Below, piece after piece: positions 23,741 through 34,637 of a stretch of DNA of 64,000 bases (its first letter is position 1; the number at the start of each line of letters is the position of its first letter). Source of the DNA: Plutella xylostella (taxonomy: Eukaryota > Arthropoda > Insecta > Lepidoptera > Plutellidae). The notes beneath the pieces were generated by a model. The model made no database searches. It was not told the origin of the DNA and saw only the letters and a program-made list of their open reading frames with translations. The position numbers and the translations under genes were made by a program. The DNA lies in NCBI RefSeq assembly GCF_932276165.1, contig NC_064002.1, positions 1,798,001 through 1,862,000 of the forward strand. The letters run 5' to 3'.

Positions 23741-25002
23741 GACTAGCGGACAAAGGCCGATTGTGAGCCTAAGGCCATTGTGCACCAATGTTACATGATT
23801 GCCTCAGTGGATTAATTCACTAGCCTATATCCAGGACATATTAATAACAGATGTTGTTAGGCAATACCAATTATGTGAATTGCTAATTATCAAATTGCGT
23901 TGAACGTTGAACGATTGTACCTTTGGTCAGGAATGTCATAGGTAAGTATAGAGTCCTACAAAGCTGACATTGCAACGGGTAAAAGATCATTTATTTCTGT
24001 AACTGGGAGCCCTACATGAGTGAAGAAGAATAAGACTTACCAGGTTGGAATCTAGCAGTAAGTACATATGTTTTAATTTGCCACAAAAAATACGGCTATA
24101 ATTTACCTACTAGCCTTGTGTATACTGAGTAGGTGTATCTATGTATTAGTTGGCACGCATCCAAAACTTATGGCAGGCTGTACCTTTGGTTTTCAAAATG
24201 ATGAAAGTGCTCTAAAAATCAGTGACATGCAACATTGTTTCAAATATAACATATCCATGGTTAATAATTACAATTACTTACTTATCTAATAAAAATATAT
24301 TTATAAAAACCGTGTCCACGTCACAAAAGTGATATTATTTAAAATTATAGTATCAATGTTATAAATTTTATTCATATTTCGTACAGATAGACGATTGCAT
24401 AAATCATACTTAAGTCCAATAATAATTTATCATGTTGTCGTTACCCTATCAATATCACAGCGGGTTTATTGAAAAGTCGTTCATCTCAATTACCTTCAGG
24501 CTATTCTGCAATGAAATTGATTAGTACGTATATTGAATAGTTACGTAGAGGGATCACTCATAAAGGATAAGTCATATGAGGGCACACGACCGACGCCCTC
24601 CCCAGCCGTAACAGTCGCCGTGACCGAATCCGGTCGGACAGAATCACTAGAGTCCGGCAACGATAACTTTGCAACCCGTAAAATATATTTTTTTCTTTCA
24701 TTTAGTAACCGAATTAGCACCTTTTATGTTTTATTTAATTATTATTTTTTATATTATTTATTTTTTTTGCTGTTAATGAAAAGAGTTTCGCATATTTACC
24801 TTAGTTCTTATCCAATCAAGGGTTTGTAAACTCACTTACTATTTCAAACTTTATATTGTGTAACGGTATTTTGTTTGTTGTACACAAAAGTGGAAATAAA
24901 TAAATAAGGGGTCAGTTATCTCTTCTATTCGGCGCAGTGTGCAAATAGTACGGCCGATGTTAGTTCTTCACTGACGTACTAGACTGCGTGACGTACTAAT
25001 GT
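23741..25002. other. Non-coding region with one unassigned small frame
   Basis: A 98-codon plus-strand frame (24533-24829) has a Thr/Ser/Glu-rich segment coded by GC-richer DNA (24590-24680) and is followed by 'ggaaataaataaataa' near 24890, a poly(A)-signal-like tail. This could be the 3' end of a transcript or LINE. I recognise no protein family. Confidence 0.3.
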
Positions 25003-25475
25003 ACTAGAGTGCGCGCCAGAAATTCTAAAAATTTGGTTTTAATTTAATATTATTAATTATATTTCTATTATTACTTTTGAAATATTATAAGGCCGTATTT
25101 CACTTTATTTACATACATAGTTAGATTTTTCCCCATCTCCTATTTATGTATGGTTGTTTAGACGACGGGATGGCGTAGTGGTTAGTGGCCCTGACTGCTG
25201 AGCCGAAGTTCCGGGTTCGATTCCCGGCTGGGGCAGATATTTGTTTAAAGACAGATATTTGTACTCGGGTCTTGGGTGTTGATATTTAATATGTATCTAT
25301 TTATGTATTTGTGTACATATATCAGCTGTCCGATACCCATAACACAGGCTCTGCCTAGCTTGGGGTCGGATGGCCGTGTGTGAGATGTCCCCACATATTA
25401 TTATTATTTATTATTATTTATTGGTAAACAATTTCCCACAGCAGTCACGCGCAGACTTATCTGGCGCGCACTCTA
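25003..25475. mobile_element. TIR element carrying a SINE
   Basis: CTAGAGTGCGCGCCAGA near 25003-25020 is mirrored by TCTGGCGCGCACTCTAG near 25459-25475. The roughly 470-bp interval consists of AT-rich sequence plus the SINE at 25161-25422. It is probably a short MITE later hit by the SINE. Confidence 0.5.
25161..25422 (+). mobile_element. tRNA-headed SINE (reference copy)
   Basis: A box TGGCGTAGTGG (25171-25181) and B box GGTTCGATTCC (25214-25224) form a Pol III promoter. The body runs through gcagatatttgt, cagctgtccg and ggctctgcctagcttggggt to gtgagatgtcccc and a (TTA)n tail. Other copies are at 29108 (plus) and 18472 (minus fragment), and a tail scrap lies near 45915. Confidence 0.85.
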
Positions 25476-25485
25476 GAACATCGTA

Positions 25486-25698
25486 CAGTGCCACAAACTT
25501 ATCTGTTCCGGTGACAGCTCACATAAATTACTAATATTCCTTAATTCTATAAGATTTTAAGTTTGCTCGTATTGTTAATTCGCTCTTGCGGTGTTAATAA
25601 ACCCATCTAATCATTTACAATATACAATTCATTAGTAAGTAATGAGATATGGATCAATTTAGTTCGCTCTCACCGGAACAGATAAGTTTGTCACACTA
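25486..25698. mobile_element. TA-flanked MITE, 213 bp (copy 1)
   Basis: The left terminus CAGTGCCACAAACTTATCTG is mirrored at the right end with two or three mismatches, and TA flanks both sides. A second copy of identical length lies at 37592-37804. It is a Tc1/mariner-type non-autonomous element. Confidence 0.85.
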
Positions 25699-25886
25699 TA
25701 CACATGTATATTGTATATGTCTAATGTGAACCACACTCTGTGTGCGCTCTATCACAGTGTCGATTGCATTACCCGAGATTGGTGTTCGCGGATTGGTTCT
25801 GTGTCACATCAATGGCGGAGTGGTATCGATACCTTATTGGGAAACGTAGAGGTTTTTAACACAGAGGAGTTAGTTTCATGAATTTA

Positions 25887-26128
25887 CACTCACGAGCAAT
25901 GAAAAAGTTCCAGACGTTCCAGTGAGAAAAGCGTAAAATTATTTCTAAACTGAAAAATCTAGCTTAATGACGCCTTCTGCAACATTGAAGTACATTTAAC
26001 AGAGCATCAGGATATAAACAACTAAAAACAGTAATATTTTGTTAAAATTTTAAATGATATGTTTGAAAAAATTGGGTTGGTTGGGTGTCGGTAATTTGTG
26101 AGTGGAACTATTTCATTGCCCGTGAGTG
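25887..26128. mobile_element. TA-flanked MITE with CACTCACG ends
   Basis: The left end CACTCACGAGCAATGAAA is mirrored by …TTTCATTGCCCGTGAGTG at the right, with TA on both sides. Family members are at 17628-18906 (split) and 49938-50120 (right end lost). Confidence 0.8.
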
Positions 26129-26135
26129 TATTTGG

Positions 26136-26225
26136 AACTAGCTATAGCCCGCGAACTTCGCTTCGTATTGGAAAGTTTTTCTGCCGCAATTACGCGTTAA
26201 AAGCCAAAGTTAATCCAGATCCAGG
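26136..26225 (-). mobile_element. Helitron-like 3'-end fragment
   Basis: The reverse complement ends in gaagcgaagttcgcgggcta followed by tagCTAG|T. That CTAG terminus before T, behind a GC-rich potential hairpin, is Helitron-like. The rest of the element is not identifiable. Confidence 0.45.
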
Positions 26226-26254
26226 GTTTCAGCTTTTTTTACTCTGGTTCTACA

Positions 26255-26345
26255 ACTGTTGTCTGGAAGAGACCGCTTTTAGCGATAAGACCACCATTTG
26301 TACATTTATGTTAAATAGTTTTATGGTGTGCAAATAACGATTATT
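26255..26345 (+). mobile_element. LINE 3'-end fragment (GATA-tailed type)
   Basis: Contains gaagagaccgcttttagcga then taagaccacc, a 'gtgcaaataa' stretch and a TTA-rich tail, matching the fragment at 55395-55523. Confidence 0.5.
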
Positions 26346-26528
26346 ATTATTATATTATTATTGGTATTTACTTATAAATCGCCGGGTACTATGACTACGA
26401 AATCTCCAAAGATTGGAGTGGATTCGTTGTAAAATTCACTGTGTAAAAATAGTGCCCACGTATCAACTGACAACAAATACAGTACAGCTTAGAAAATTCT
26501 AAGTTATTCTGAATATGGCGCCCTGTAA

Positions 26529-27217
26529 GGCAGCGTTCCCACTACGCCGGACCGGCAGATCTGCCGAAAACCGGACACCGGACAGAGTGTTCACATTACA
26601 TCGGATCCCGGAAGAAATTCAGACAGTCCTCAGTTGAATTTGGACCTGCGCGCACAATGGACGACGAAATTGTTGTGTTGTGGTGGTATCTTAATAGAAG
26701 GAAAAATAAAAGAAAACATTGGGTACACCCTCATCCAGTTCATCTAAGTTTGGTTTCAGTATTAAACATAGGTACTTCACGCCATGCTGCTAACTTTAAG
26801 TTTTTGTCTTTATAGACGTCTTCGGTCTTATCCGACAGAACAGGTCACTCTTGGACAAGCGTAATTAAAGTTTCTGCTTGAATATCCATGCTAAACGTCT
26901 ACTTTTACCAGAACATGCGAGCCGAATGACGTGAGTGGAACACGGGCGGGGCGAGGGGACCACGAGCGGGGCGAGGGGACCACGAGCGGGGCGAGCGGGG
27001 GACAGATACCGGCACAAACTCGTTCACATTACTCCGGGCCCGGTCGTTCTACCGGCAATTCGTAGTGACAAAACGTTCGGTAGAAATGCCGGGCTCGGCA
27101 AAAATGCCGGACCCGGGATAATGTGAATAGCTTCATATAAATTGTACAGCCACTAGCTCTTCCGGCAGATTTACCGGCGCGGCAGATCTGCCGGCCCGGC
27201 GTAGTGGGAACGCTGCC
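26529..27217 (+). mobile_element. PIF/Harbinger-type element, deleted
   Basis: A 689-bp element with TIRs beginning GGCAGCGTTCCCACTACGCC, mirrored at the right end, and TAA duplicated at both sides (26526-26528 and 27218-27220). A 3-bp TWA target and GG-starting TIRs fit PIF/Harbinger. Additional short 'ccggcagat' inverted words lie just inside. It keeps the first part of a coding sequence (26657-26815) and a small GC-rich tandem repeat (26945-27000). Confidence 0.8.
26657..26815 (+). pseudogene. Harbinger transposase N-terminal remnant (52 codons)
   Basis: The frame starts MDDEIVVLWWYLNRRK and contains KHWVHPHPVH. The pattern of basic residues followed by (H/R)WVHP is the characteristic N-terminal region of PIF/Harbinger nucleases. 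The rest of the nuclease (DDE core) is deleted and the frame ends at a TAG. Its position inside the TIRs supports descent from an autonomous Harbinger. Confidence 0.65.
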
Positions 27218-27220
27218 TAA

Positions 27221-27853
27221 GGGTACTTAATGACTGAAAATAGTAGAGGGGTCGCCGGTCGTGGGCAACGAAGCGAAGTACTATTTATAGACACGCAAAC
27301 ATTTTCACAGCTAACTTTTAAAATTAACCCCTTCTCATGCATTTTTAACCCCGACCAATCAATGTGGACAAACTAGACAACCAAGCTTTTGAACGTTTGA
27401 TGGAAAGTTTTGTAATCTTATTCAAATTGGTGCACCCGTACGCACTATCATAATTATATCATACAAGTACTACCTGTTTTTTCTTAATGAACAAATTATA
27501 GATAGGTATGTGGTAGGTATATTTAAAACTTAAAAAACCAATTCAGTTATTTATTGCCATAATTTACATAATAAATAAAAGAAAAACATTCATTACGGGT
27601 TAAATTAATAGTAGCACCGTATTGAATTTAAAAATACCAAATACCCTACATAAATGATAGTATCAAAGATGAAAAGCATTTCAAGCATACAATCTCTATT
27701 TAACCAAAAAAACTGAATATTAATCCTGAATTCTGAATAAACATAATTTTCCATCTCCTGCCAATAAACTCGAACATAAAACGAACTCAAAACCAATTAT
27801 ATACAACCGCAGACAGACACATCATTACGAGAAACCGTTAGTAATAATCCTAA
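27221..27853. other. Non-coding AT-rich stretch
   Basis: No gene or element seen beyond scattered simple AT runs. Confidence 0.4.
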
Positions 27854-27886
27854 TCCTAACTAATATTATAAATGCGAAAGTAACTG

Positions 27887-27917
<31 letters not shown>

Positions 27918-28068
27918 TACTCTTTCACGCCAAAACTACTGAACGGATTTGAATGAAATTTGGTATCCATACGATCTAGACCCTGGGAAAGAACATAGGC
28001 TACTTTTTATCCCGGAATTCCCACGGGAAAACTTTTTAATGCGAAGCGAAGCGCGCGGGAACAGCTAG
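27854..28068 (+). mobile_element. Non-autonomous Helitron (copy 1)
   Basis: Begins TCCTAACTAATATTATAAAT after an A and ends …ACAGCTAG before a T, i.e. inserted between A and T, with a GC-rich stem (gcgaagcgaagcgcgcggg) just before the CTAG end. It contains a (CTGT)n tract at 27888-27917. The copy at 30253-30469 has the same orientation. Confidence 0.85.
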
Positions 28069-28089
28069 TACATAATAATAATACATTTA

Positions 28090-28495
28090 CAGTAGAAGGG
28101 CCTCGCTAATTCGAACACCGCTTATTCGGTAATCGCGGTAATCCAGACGAAAAATTCGCGGAGCAATATAGGCACTAAACTTGACACTACAGGCTTGCTT
28201 AATTGTATAGGGGTCAACGGGATGTAAATACGAACATTTCATATTTGAAAATAATTTGGTATCTATAAAATTTAGCAGACTTCGGGCCCAGGCCCATACT
28301 ATTCAGCAGCAACTGGCATAATACTAATCTTGTCTCATCAATCTACGTAGGGTTAAAATCAAATGTTTTTAGCATTTATGTATTCGAAATTATCTTTTAA
28401 TAATGTATAAAAAATATTGCAGACTATAATTCGGGCACCTTGATATTTCACCAAGAGAGTTATGTCATTCCGGATTAGCGAGGACCTGCCGTGGT
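28090..28495. mobile_element. pogo-like MITE
   Basis: Left end CAGTAGAAGGGCCTCGCTAA after TA. The right side has CGGATTAGCGAGGACCTGCC, a degenerate mirror. The 'CAGT…CCTCG(C/A)TAATTCG' terminus resembles pogo/Tigger-type elements. The right terminus is decayed. Confidence 0.5.
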
Positions 28496-29107
28496 TATTC
28501 ATTCTTCAGAATCTAATTACTAGAATAACATTTCTTATTAGATCGAAGCTGGCTTCACTTACAACAGTTCTGTAATTGTTTCAATAGATGTTGTGTTCAA
28601 CTTAATTATAACTGCCTGCGACAGACCCATACACGAGTACCTTCTGTAGAACATTATAACAACGCCAACGCTGGTCCATAGTGTAGATACAAGTATAACG
28701 ACAAACGATTCTATAGTAGTAGTACTTAATGGTTCTTTCATAATGTTGATATTATTTTTTTTTACCATCGACATAAAGAGTGTCAAAAAAGGATTGGTAT
28801 AATATTATGCCGAAAGAAGGATAAAGACATTTGAAAAATCGAGAAAAAAAATGCTTTGGTAGCTTGAAATTTGGTTGCTCACGTGCCTTTTTGAAAAAAC
28901 TGTACAAAACAAGTTGTTTAGAATATCTCCTGAGTCCACTCCATTTTGCAACACCCTGTATAGAAGCTGAATCGCGACTCCGCAAACTTGCCGTGGTCTC
29001 GCCTGTCACAAATTCACAATCGATAACCCAATGACCTACAAGATTCTATCCGACGTTATAATATTGTGAATATTGTGGTCCATCTTTGCTTGGACAATAC
29101 ACCATTC
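28496..29107. other. Non-coding stretch with MITE end
   Basis: No gene. 'gcaacaccctgtata' at 28948-28962 is a single TA-type MITE end; the partner end is not clear. Confidence 0.35.
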
Positions 29108-29336
29108 GCTGACCGAATGGTGTGGTGGTTAGTGGCCCTGACTTCTATGCCAAAGGTCCCTGGTTCGATTCGGTCTTGGGTGTTAATATGTATTACAATA
29201 ATATAATATACTCGTATATAATATAATGTATCTGTGTAGATATATCAGCTGTCCGCTACATGTGTTACAGGCTCTGTCTAGCTTGGGGTCGGATAGCCAT
29301 GTGTGTGATGTCCCCTCATATTATTATTATATTAAA
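29108..29336 (+). mobile_element. tRNA-headed SINE (second copy)
   Basis: Has the A box (TGGTGTGGTGG) and B box (GGTTCGATTC), then the same body as 25161 after a deletion, ending gtgatgtcccc and a (ATT)n tail. A 10-bp hairpin (acaccattcg) lies right at its 5' end. Confidence 0.75.
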
Positions 29337-30252
29337 TAGGTGTTACTTCAGAACTTTTGTATAAGTATAACCACATTTAATAAACTCTTCTGTGGTAAGA
29401 AATATCAAGAAATTTCATCGCTATACAAAATTAATATTGCGTAAAATATTAAATTTAGGATTTAGGGTCGTACATTTGGGAGCGGTGCTACAGAGCTCTT
29501 CAAAGTACTTTAAGCCGGCAATCGTGTCACTGAATTTTGGATATTGCGAACTAGGTAGAGGTACTTAGCTTCGTTTCGTAGCAGAAATGTTTGACAATAG
29601 ATTGGGGACTTATTAAAAGCCTTCCAATTTCAGTTTCATTAAATTGAAGTGCTTCGCGCATATAAAGACACTTCAATCAAATCAAATGATCTAAAGAGCA
29701 ATTCGGAAGTAGGTGCAGGGGGACTGCAGGAAAAGAATAAAAAAATATACCGATTTGGACGGTCATTTTGTTGGATGTCGGTATACAAAATAATTGATTT
29801 CGGTAAAATAGCCTTTGGAGTGGAAAAAAACATGTAGAGTAGATAAAAACTCTATATACAGTTATGCCATGCTAAAAATGTCAAGAGGCTTGTTTTTTTT
29901 TTAATGTACCTATTGGTCTTGGTACAAAAATAAGACAAATAAAAACAGATATTAAGATCAGTGAAATATCGACCATCAACTTGTAAAAAATATACATTCT
30001 AATTTTACATAACATTCTGTAACATAGTTCTGTTGAGTGATATTTCAAAGGGGCTTATTTCCATTATAATATAAAATAAAAAAAACTATGAATGCCATTA
30101 TCATTGTTATTTGATAATTAAATGTTGTTAAACACAACACGTACTAGCAAATAAACATATCAACCAGCGGATCTATGACAAACCGTAATTATCAGGGGCC
30201 TTTATTTATAACCATTACTTGGGTAATAGGTTAAACATTGTACCCACGAGTA
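29337..30252. other. Non-coding stretch
   Basis: No gene recognised. The paired 62-64-codon frames on both strands at 29639-29837 look accidental. Confidence 0.4.
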
Positions 30253-30469
30253 TCCTAACTAATATTATAAATGCGAAAGTAACTGTGTCTGTACGTCTGT
30301 CTGTCTGTTACTTTTTCACGCCATAACTACTGGACGGATTTGAATGAAATTTGGTATACATATTATGGTCTAGACCCTGACAAAGAACATATATAGGCAA
30401 CTTTTATCTATACCGGAATCCCCACGGAAAAACTTTTTAAGGCGAAGCGAAGCTCGCGCGAACAGCTAG
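30253..30469 (+). mobile_element. Non-autonomous Helitron (copy 2)
   Basis: Starts TCCTAACTAATATTATAAAT after AT and ends …ACAGCTAG before T. The interior, including the CTGT tract and 'tttgaatgaaatttgg', matches copy 1, with small indels. Confidence 0.85.
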
Positions 30470-31099
30470 TTATACATATAAATGAACTAAGCGTCGCCCG
30501 TCTTTTCAACGTAAACAAAACGGCAGGGGGTAATTATCTTTATTAATACACACATCACTTTAACTACCACTAATGACTGTTTCTTCGAAGTAGACTTTAT
30601 CATTCATTCGTGTGGGTGTAGCACTGGGGGACTAATGCAACTGATCAATAATACATATCGTTTTACCACCGATGGTCGCATTTCCTTCACACGTGGAGAA
30701 TTGTAAATATAAATAAAGACTGTCAAAATTGAGAAAATTTTAAAATATATTTATGCCTAATTTGTTAAAATTAAATGAAATTTGGAATATACCTACCTGA
30801 TTTATAAAATGGCCTATGAGGCGTTTGTTAAAAAAAAAAAAGTTCCTTTTTGGAGAAATAGATGGCGTTTTCTGGGGTTGTACCAACTTTCAAACCCTCA
30901 GAACACACTCAGATCACAATATGTTATTCTGTGAGGCTAACGAAATGTGAAAGTGACGTAGGTAGGTAGAATTGTAGTATTATTTTCTCTATGATGTCGA
31001 TGTCACTGTTGCTTCAGCGTTCAGTGCGATTGTGCGTACAGCCGTTCTTTTCAAGTTTTCTCAGTTTCCTTGTGTTTCTCCTGTATTAATTGAGTTGTT
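30470..31099. other. Non-coding stretch
   Basis: No gene recognised. The 3' end of the minus-strand LINE begins at its right border. Confidence 0.4.
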
Positions 31100-31644
31100 T
31101 ATTTTTTTTTTATAAAAACAGGCATTATATAGTTAGATTACATTTTTGTTTGACAGCGCCATTAAACCGAAATGGTTTGTCTTGGCACATTAAAATGAAT
31201 TTACACATATAGTAGGTACAATATTACGATACATTCACGGTTAAACATTACAGTACATTAATCGGTGAAGTATTATACTTATAGGTATTATCTTAACACA
31301 TCGTACGCTCCTGACTTAATATAAAAGCAAGTACTTATTTTATTGTGAGTAAAAACTTTATTAGCGTTAGTTAAAGTCAGCTACACCGGGCTCGCGGCAA
31401 AAACGTCGTAACCGCCATGCAAACAGCGTCGCTTACGCGTTTCGGTCGGTAGCCCGCTTGAACTGGTTCAGTCATAGATCATAGATAAGAGTTTTTATGG
31501 ATGGCAGCTATATACAGGTTGCTCTTTAATAGAAAGACAGATATTAGTTTTATGATTATAAATTTAGTTTATAGGTATGTTTTAAAGCATTTTGTTTAAT
31601 AAAAATAGGTAGGTACTATACGTAAGTATAATATGGTTGTTTAT

Positions 31645-34581
31645 TTAGGTAGGTAGGTTTTTTACAAAGTATTCTTTTAGTTTATTTTTCAGGTTTTTAT
31701 TATTTATTTCATTTTTAAGTGTGGTTGGCAATTCATTAAATAGTGTAGGAACTATGTATTTATTCGTTCTACGTCCGTATATATTTTTAAAGCGTGCAGT
31801 TGTCATTTTTTTGTTGGTGATGCTTCTAGTATGTATTTTGTGTTCGATAGGATTTAGCATGTTGTGTTGGTCGTATTGCTCAACGATCAGCGCGTATTCC
31901 ACCCGTCTGTGGACCGGTAATATCCCACAGTAGTGGAATAGTCTCTGATATTCACCTTTACATTTTTGTTTAATTTTTGGTGGTACAATCTTTTTTAGTA
32001 GTCTTATTTGTAAATTGCATATTTTGTCGAGATAGGATTTATAGGTTCGTCCATAGCTTGTGATTCCATAGAATATTATGGATTCCACAAGTGCTTTATA
32101 CATATTTAATAAAACACTGTACGGTACCTTGTATTTAAGTATGGATATTTTGGCAAGGACTCCTCTAAGTTTATCACATACCTTATTGACATGTGGCTCC
32201 CAATTAAATCTATCATCTATGATGAGACCAAGGTAAGTTGCTGTTTTGACTTGTTCAATTGTTTCGCAGTTATTGCAGTTGTTCGTGTGTAAGCAATCAT
32301 GGTTATGTGCTATCAATCTTACATGATGGTCTGTAGGGTTGTGGCTGGATCTTATGTGCATCATTTGGGTTTTTTGAGCGTTTAGAATTAGTCCTGCATC
32401 ATGTGACCATTTTACCAACGCTGTGAAATCTTTTTGTAGCTTTTTCATTGCCTCTGTCACACTTTTGTCCGCTGCTATTAAACAAGTGTCATCTGCAAAC
32501 TGATATAGGGAGCAATGTTTAATAATGTTAGTGACGTCATTTACATAAACGAGGTAGTGAAGGGGACCAAGGACGGATCCTTGGGCCGTGCCTATTGAGA
32601 CCTTAACATCATCACTGTAGCAGTCGTTTATTTTGACTCGATATTTGCGGTTGGTGAGGTAGTTTTGGCACCATTGTAGCAATGGTCCCCGGATGCCTGT
32701 ACTATCTAATTTCTTAATGAGGTAATCGTGTTTAAGCGTGTCGAATGCCTTGCTGTAGTCGATAAACACGAGCACAACATGTTGCTTCTCATCCAGGTAA
32801 GTATTAATTTCATCGGTAAATTTTGATAGTAAAAGTGTTGTGCTTTTTTGAGCTCTAAATCCAAATTGTGTGTCTGTCAGTATGTTGTTGTCTTCATAGT
32901 ATCTGTGGATGAGACCAGCTATATATTTTTCGAAAATTTTGTCTAAGATTGGTAGTATTGTTATCTGTCGATAATTCGAGAAGCAGTCATGTTTACCTTT
33001 TTTGTGTATCGGTCTAACGATTCCTAACTTTAATTCATCTGGGTATATTGTGGTTTTTATACTCGTGTTTATGAGGTTGGTAATGGCTGTGACTATCTTG
33101 TCTCCGATAATTTTTATGTCGATAGGACGTATGCCGTCCTGTCCTGGTGACTTACGGGGATTGAGGTTTTTTATAATTTTGTGAATATTTCTATTTGTAG
33201 CTTTTTGGTATAGCATTGATTTGTCTGTCGATATTATGTATTCAGATTCATGCATTAGTTGTTGGTTGCATTTTGGTACAATATCTAGGACATTTTTTTC
33301 AAATGTTCGTGCAAAGATATTTGCTATGTATTTTTCATCACTTTGATCTGTAACGAATGCCTTTATTATGGCTTCGTCAACTGATTTGACTATTTGTCCT
33401 GTTAAACTGTTAAGTATTTGCCATAATTTTCTTGGATTATTTCTATGCTCATGTATTTGTGTTTTGTGATATTTATTTCTAGTATTTTCAATAAGTTTGT
33501 TAGTCCGGTTCCTTATTTGTTTATATTGTAGTAGTAATATTTTATTATTAGGGTCTTTTTTAAAGTTTATTAGTGCTTGATCTCGTTTTTTACAGTCGTC
33601 TCTTATTTTATTTGTGATCCACTTCTCGCGGTTTCGTTTACTGTTTGTAATTTTACGGGTATAAGTTGATTTTTCGTAAGCAGAACTAAGATTTGTAGCG
33701 ATAAATTTATAAACTTCATTTGGACATTTCATGGTGTTCGTCTGTGACCAGTCAACATTATTAATGTGTGAGAAAAATGTACCATCGTCTATAAGCGAAA
33801 TTGTTTTTGGAGCAGCCTGTATATGCGGTGTCCCTGTACAGGTAACAGCTATCATGCGGTGGTCGGCCAGTACTGTTCCAATTGCCGCGGAGTAGAGGTC
33901 ATCTGTGCGGTCCCGGATAAATACGTGATCTATACATGATTTACTAATTATACCATTCCTTTCTTCGATTCGCGTATAGTCCGTTATTCCACACAGGAGG
34001 CCTCTCCCCGACAGCAAGTTCAAGTATCGGTCCTTTATAATGCTTTCAGATCTCAGGTCAATGTTGATGTCGCCTATAAGTATAAACCTATCGTGCGTGG
34101 AGTACTGTGTTAATAGTTGTTGAAGTTCTTTCAAGAATACATTTTTATTTTTATCCGGTGGTCTATAAAGTGCGCACAAGATTATGTTATGGTTTTTCGT
34201 GACGGAGATTTTGCCTATCATAGTTTCACAGTGCAGTGTGTTGAACTTGAGCGTTTGGAATTTATATTTTTTGTTGATGTATATAATAATACCCCCGCCC
34301 TTACTATGTATACGTAATCTTGTGTGCATTTCGTAGCCGTTGATGTTAAATAGGGAGCAAAACGAGTCTTTTATATTAGCCTCGGTTATAATAATGATAT
34401 CTATTCGGTTTCGAGAATCATTTATACATTGAAGAAGCTTTGAGAAGTTTTTAATCATAGATCTAATGTTGATATGAATTACGGTGACACTATTTCCTAT
34501 TTTGGGGATTTTAGTTAGATAATTCTGTATATTTGGGCAGTCAAACAATTCAGATATATTACAACTATTATGATTAGCCAT
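31645..34581 (-). CDS. LINE ORF2: endonuclease and reverse transcriptase (978 aa)
   Basis: Nicks the target DNA and reverse-transcribes element RNA onto it (target-primed reverse transcription). The N-terminal APE-type endonuclease spans about 33-250: NIRSM at 38-42, ITEAN with E67, YRPP at 139-142, GDIN at 170-173, IDHV (D218/H219) and ADHR (D240/H241), so every catalytic position I expect is present. The RT follows: SPGQDGI (478-484), RPIHKKGK, FRAQKSTT, motif A FIDYSKAFDTL (606-616), GTAQGSVLGP (664-673) and catalytic FADD (695-698), then the thumb. 'TAQG' replaces the commoner 'PQG' of LINE RTs. The start ATG lies 56 nt after the ORF1 stop. It is probably CR1/L2-like, but the clade is uncertain. 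Confidence 0.88.
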   Translation of the reverse strand: MANHNSCNISELFDCPNIQNYLTKIPKIGNSVTVIHINIRSMIKNFSKLLQCINDSRNRIDIIIITEANIKDSFCSLFNINGYEMHTRLRIHSKGGGIIIYINKKYKFQTLKFNTLHCETMIGKISVTKNHNIILCALYRPPDKNKNVFLKELQQLLTQYSTHDRFILIGDINIDLRSESIIKDRYLNLLSGRGLLCGITDYTRIEERNGIISKSCIDHVFIRDRTDDLYSAAIGTVLADHRMIAVTCTGTPHIQAAPKTISLIDDGTFFSHINNVDWSQTNTMKCPNEVYKFIATNLSSAYEKSTYTRKITNSKRNREKWITNKIRDDCKKRDQALINFKKDPNNKILLLQYKQIRNRTNKLIENTRNKYHKTQIHEHRNNPRKLWQILNSLTGQIVKSVDEAIIKAFVTDQSDEKYIANIFARTFEKNVLDIVPKCNQQLMHESEYIISTDKSMLYQKATNRNIHKIIKNLNPRKSPGQDGIRPIDIKIIGDKIVTAITNLINTSIKTTIYPDELKLGIVRPIHKKGKHDCFSNYRQITILPILDKIFEKYIAGLIHRYYEDNNILTDTQFGFRAQKSTTLLLSKFTDEINTYLDEKQHVVLVFIDYSKAFDTLKHDYLIKKLDSTGIRGPLLQWCQNYLTNRKYRVKINDCYSDDVKVSIGTAQGSVLGPLHYLVYVNDVTNIIKHCSLYQFADDTCLIAADKSVTEAMKKLQKDFTALVKWSHDAGLILNAQKTQMMHIRSSHNPTDHHVRLIAHNHDCLHTNNCNNCETIEQVKTATYLGLIIDDRFNWEPHVNKVCDKLRGVLAKISILKYKVPYSVLLNMYKALVESIIFYGITSYGRTYKSYLDKICNLQIRLLKKIVPPKIKQKCKGEYQRLFHYCGILPVHRRVEYALIVEQYDQHNMLNPIEHKIHTRSITNKKMTTARFKNIYGRRTNKYIVPTLFNELPTTLKNEINNKNLKNKLKEYFVKNLPT

Positions 34582-34637
34582 TGAAGGTGTAAGGTATTTC
34601 GGATTGTTTATACAGTTTAATCAAAGCGTGCATTACC

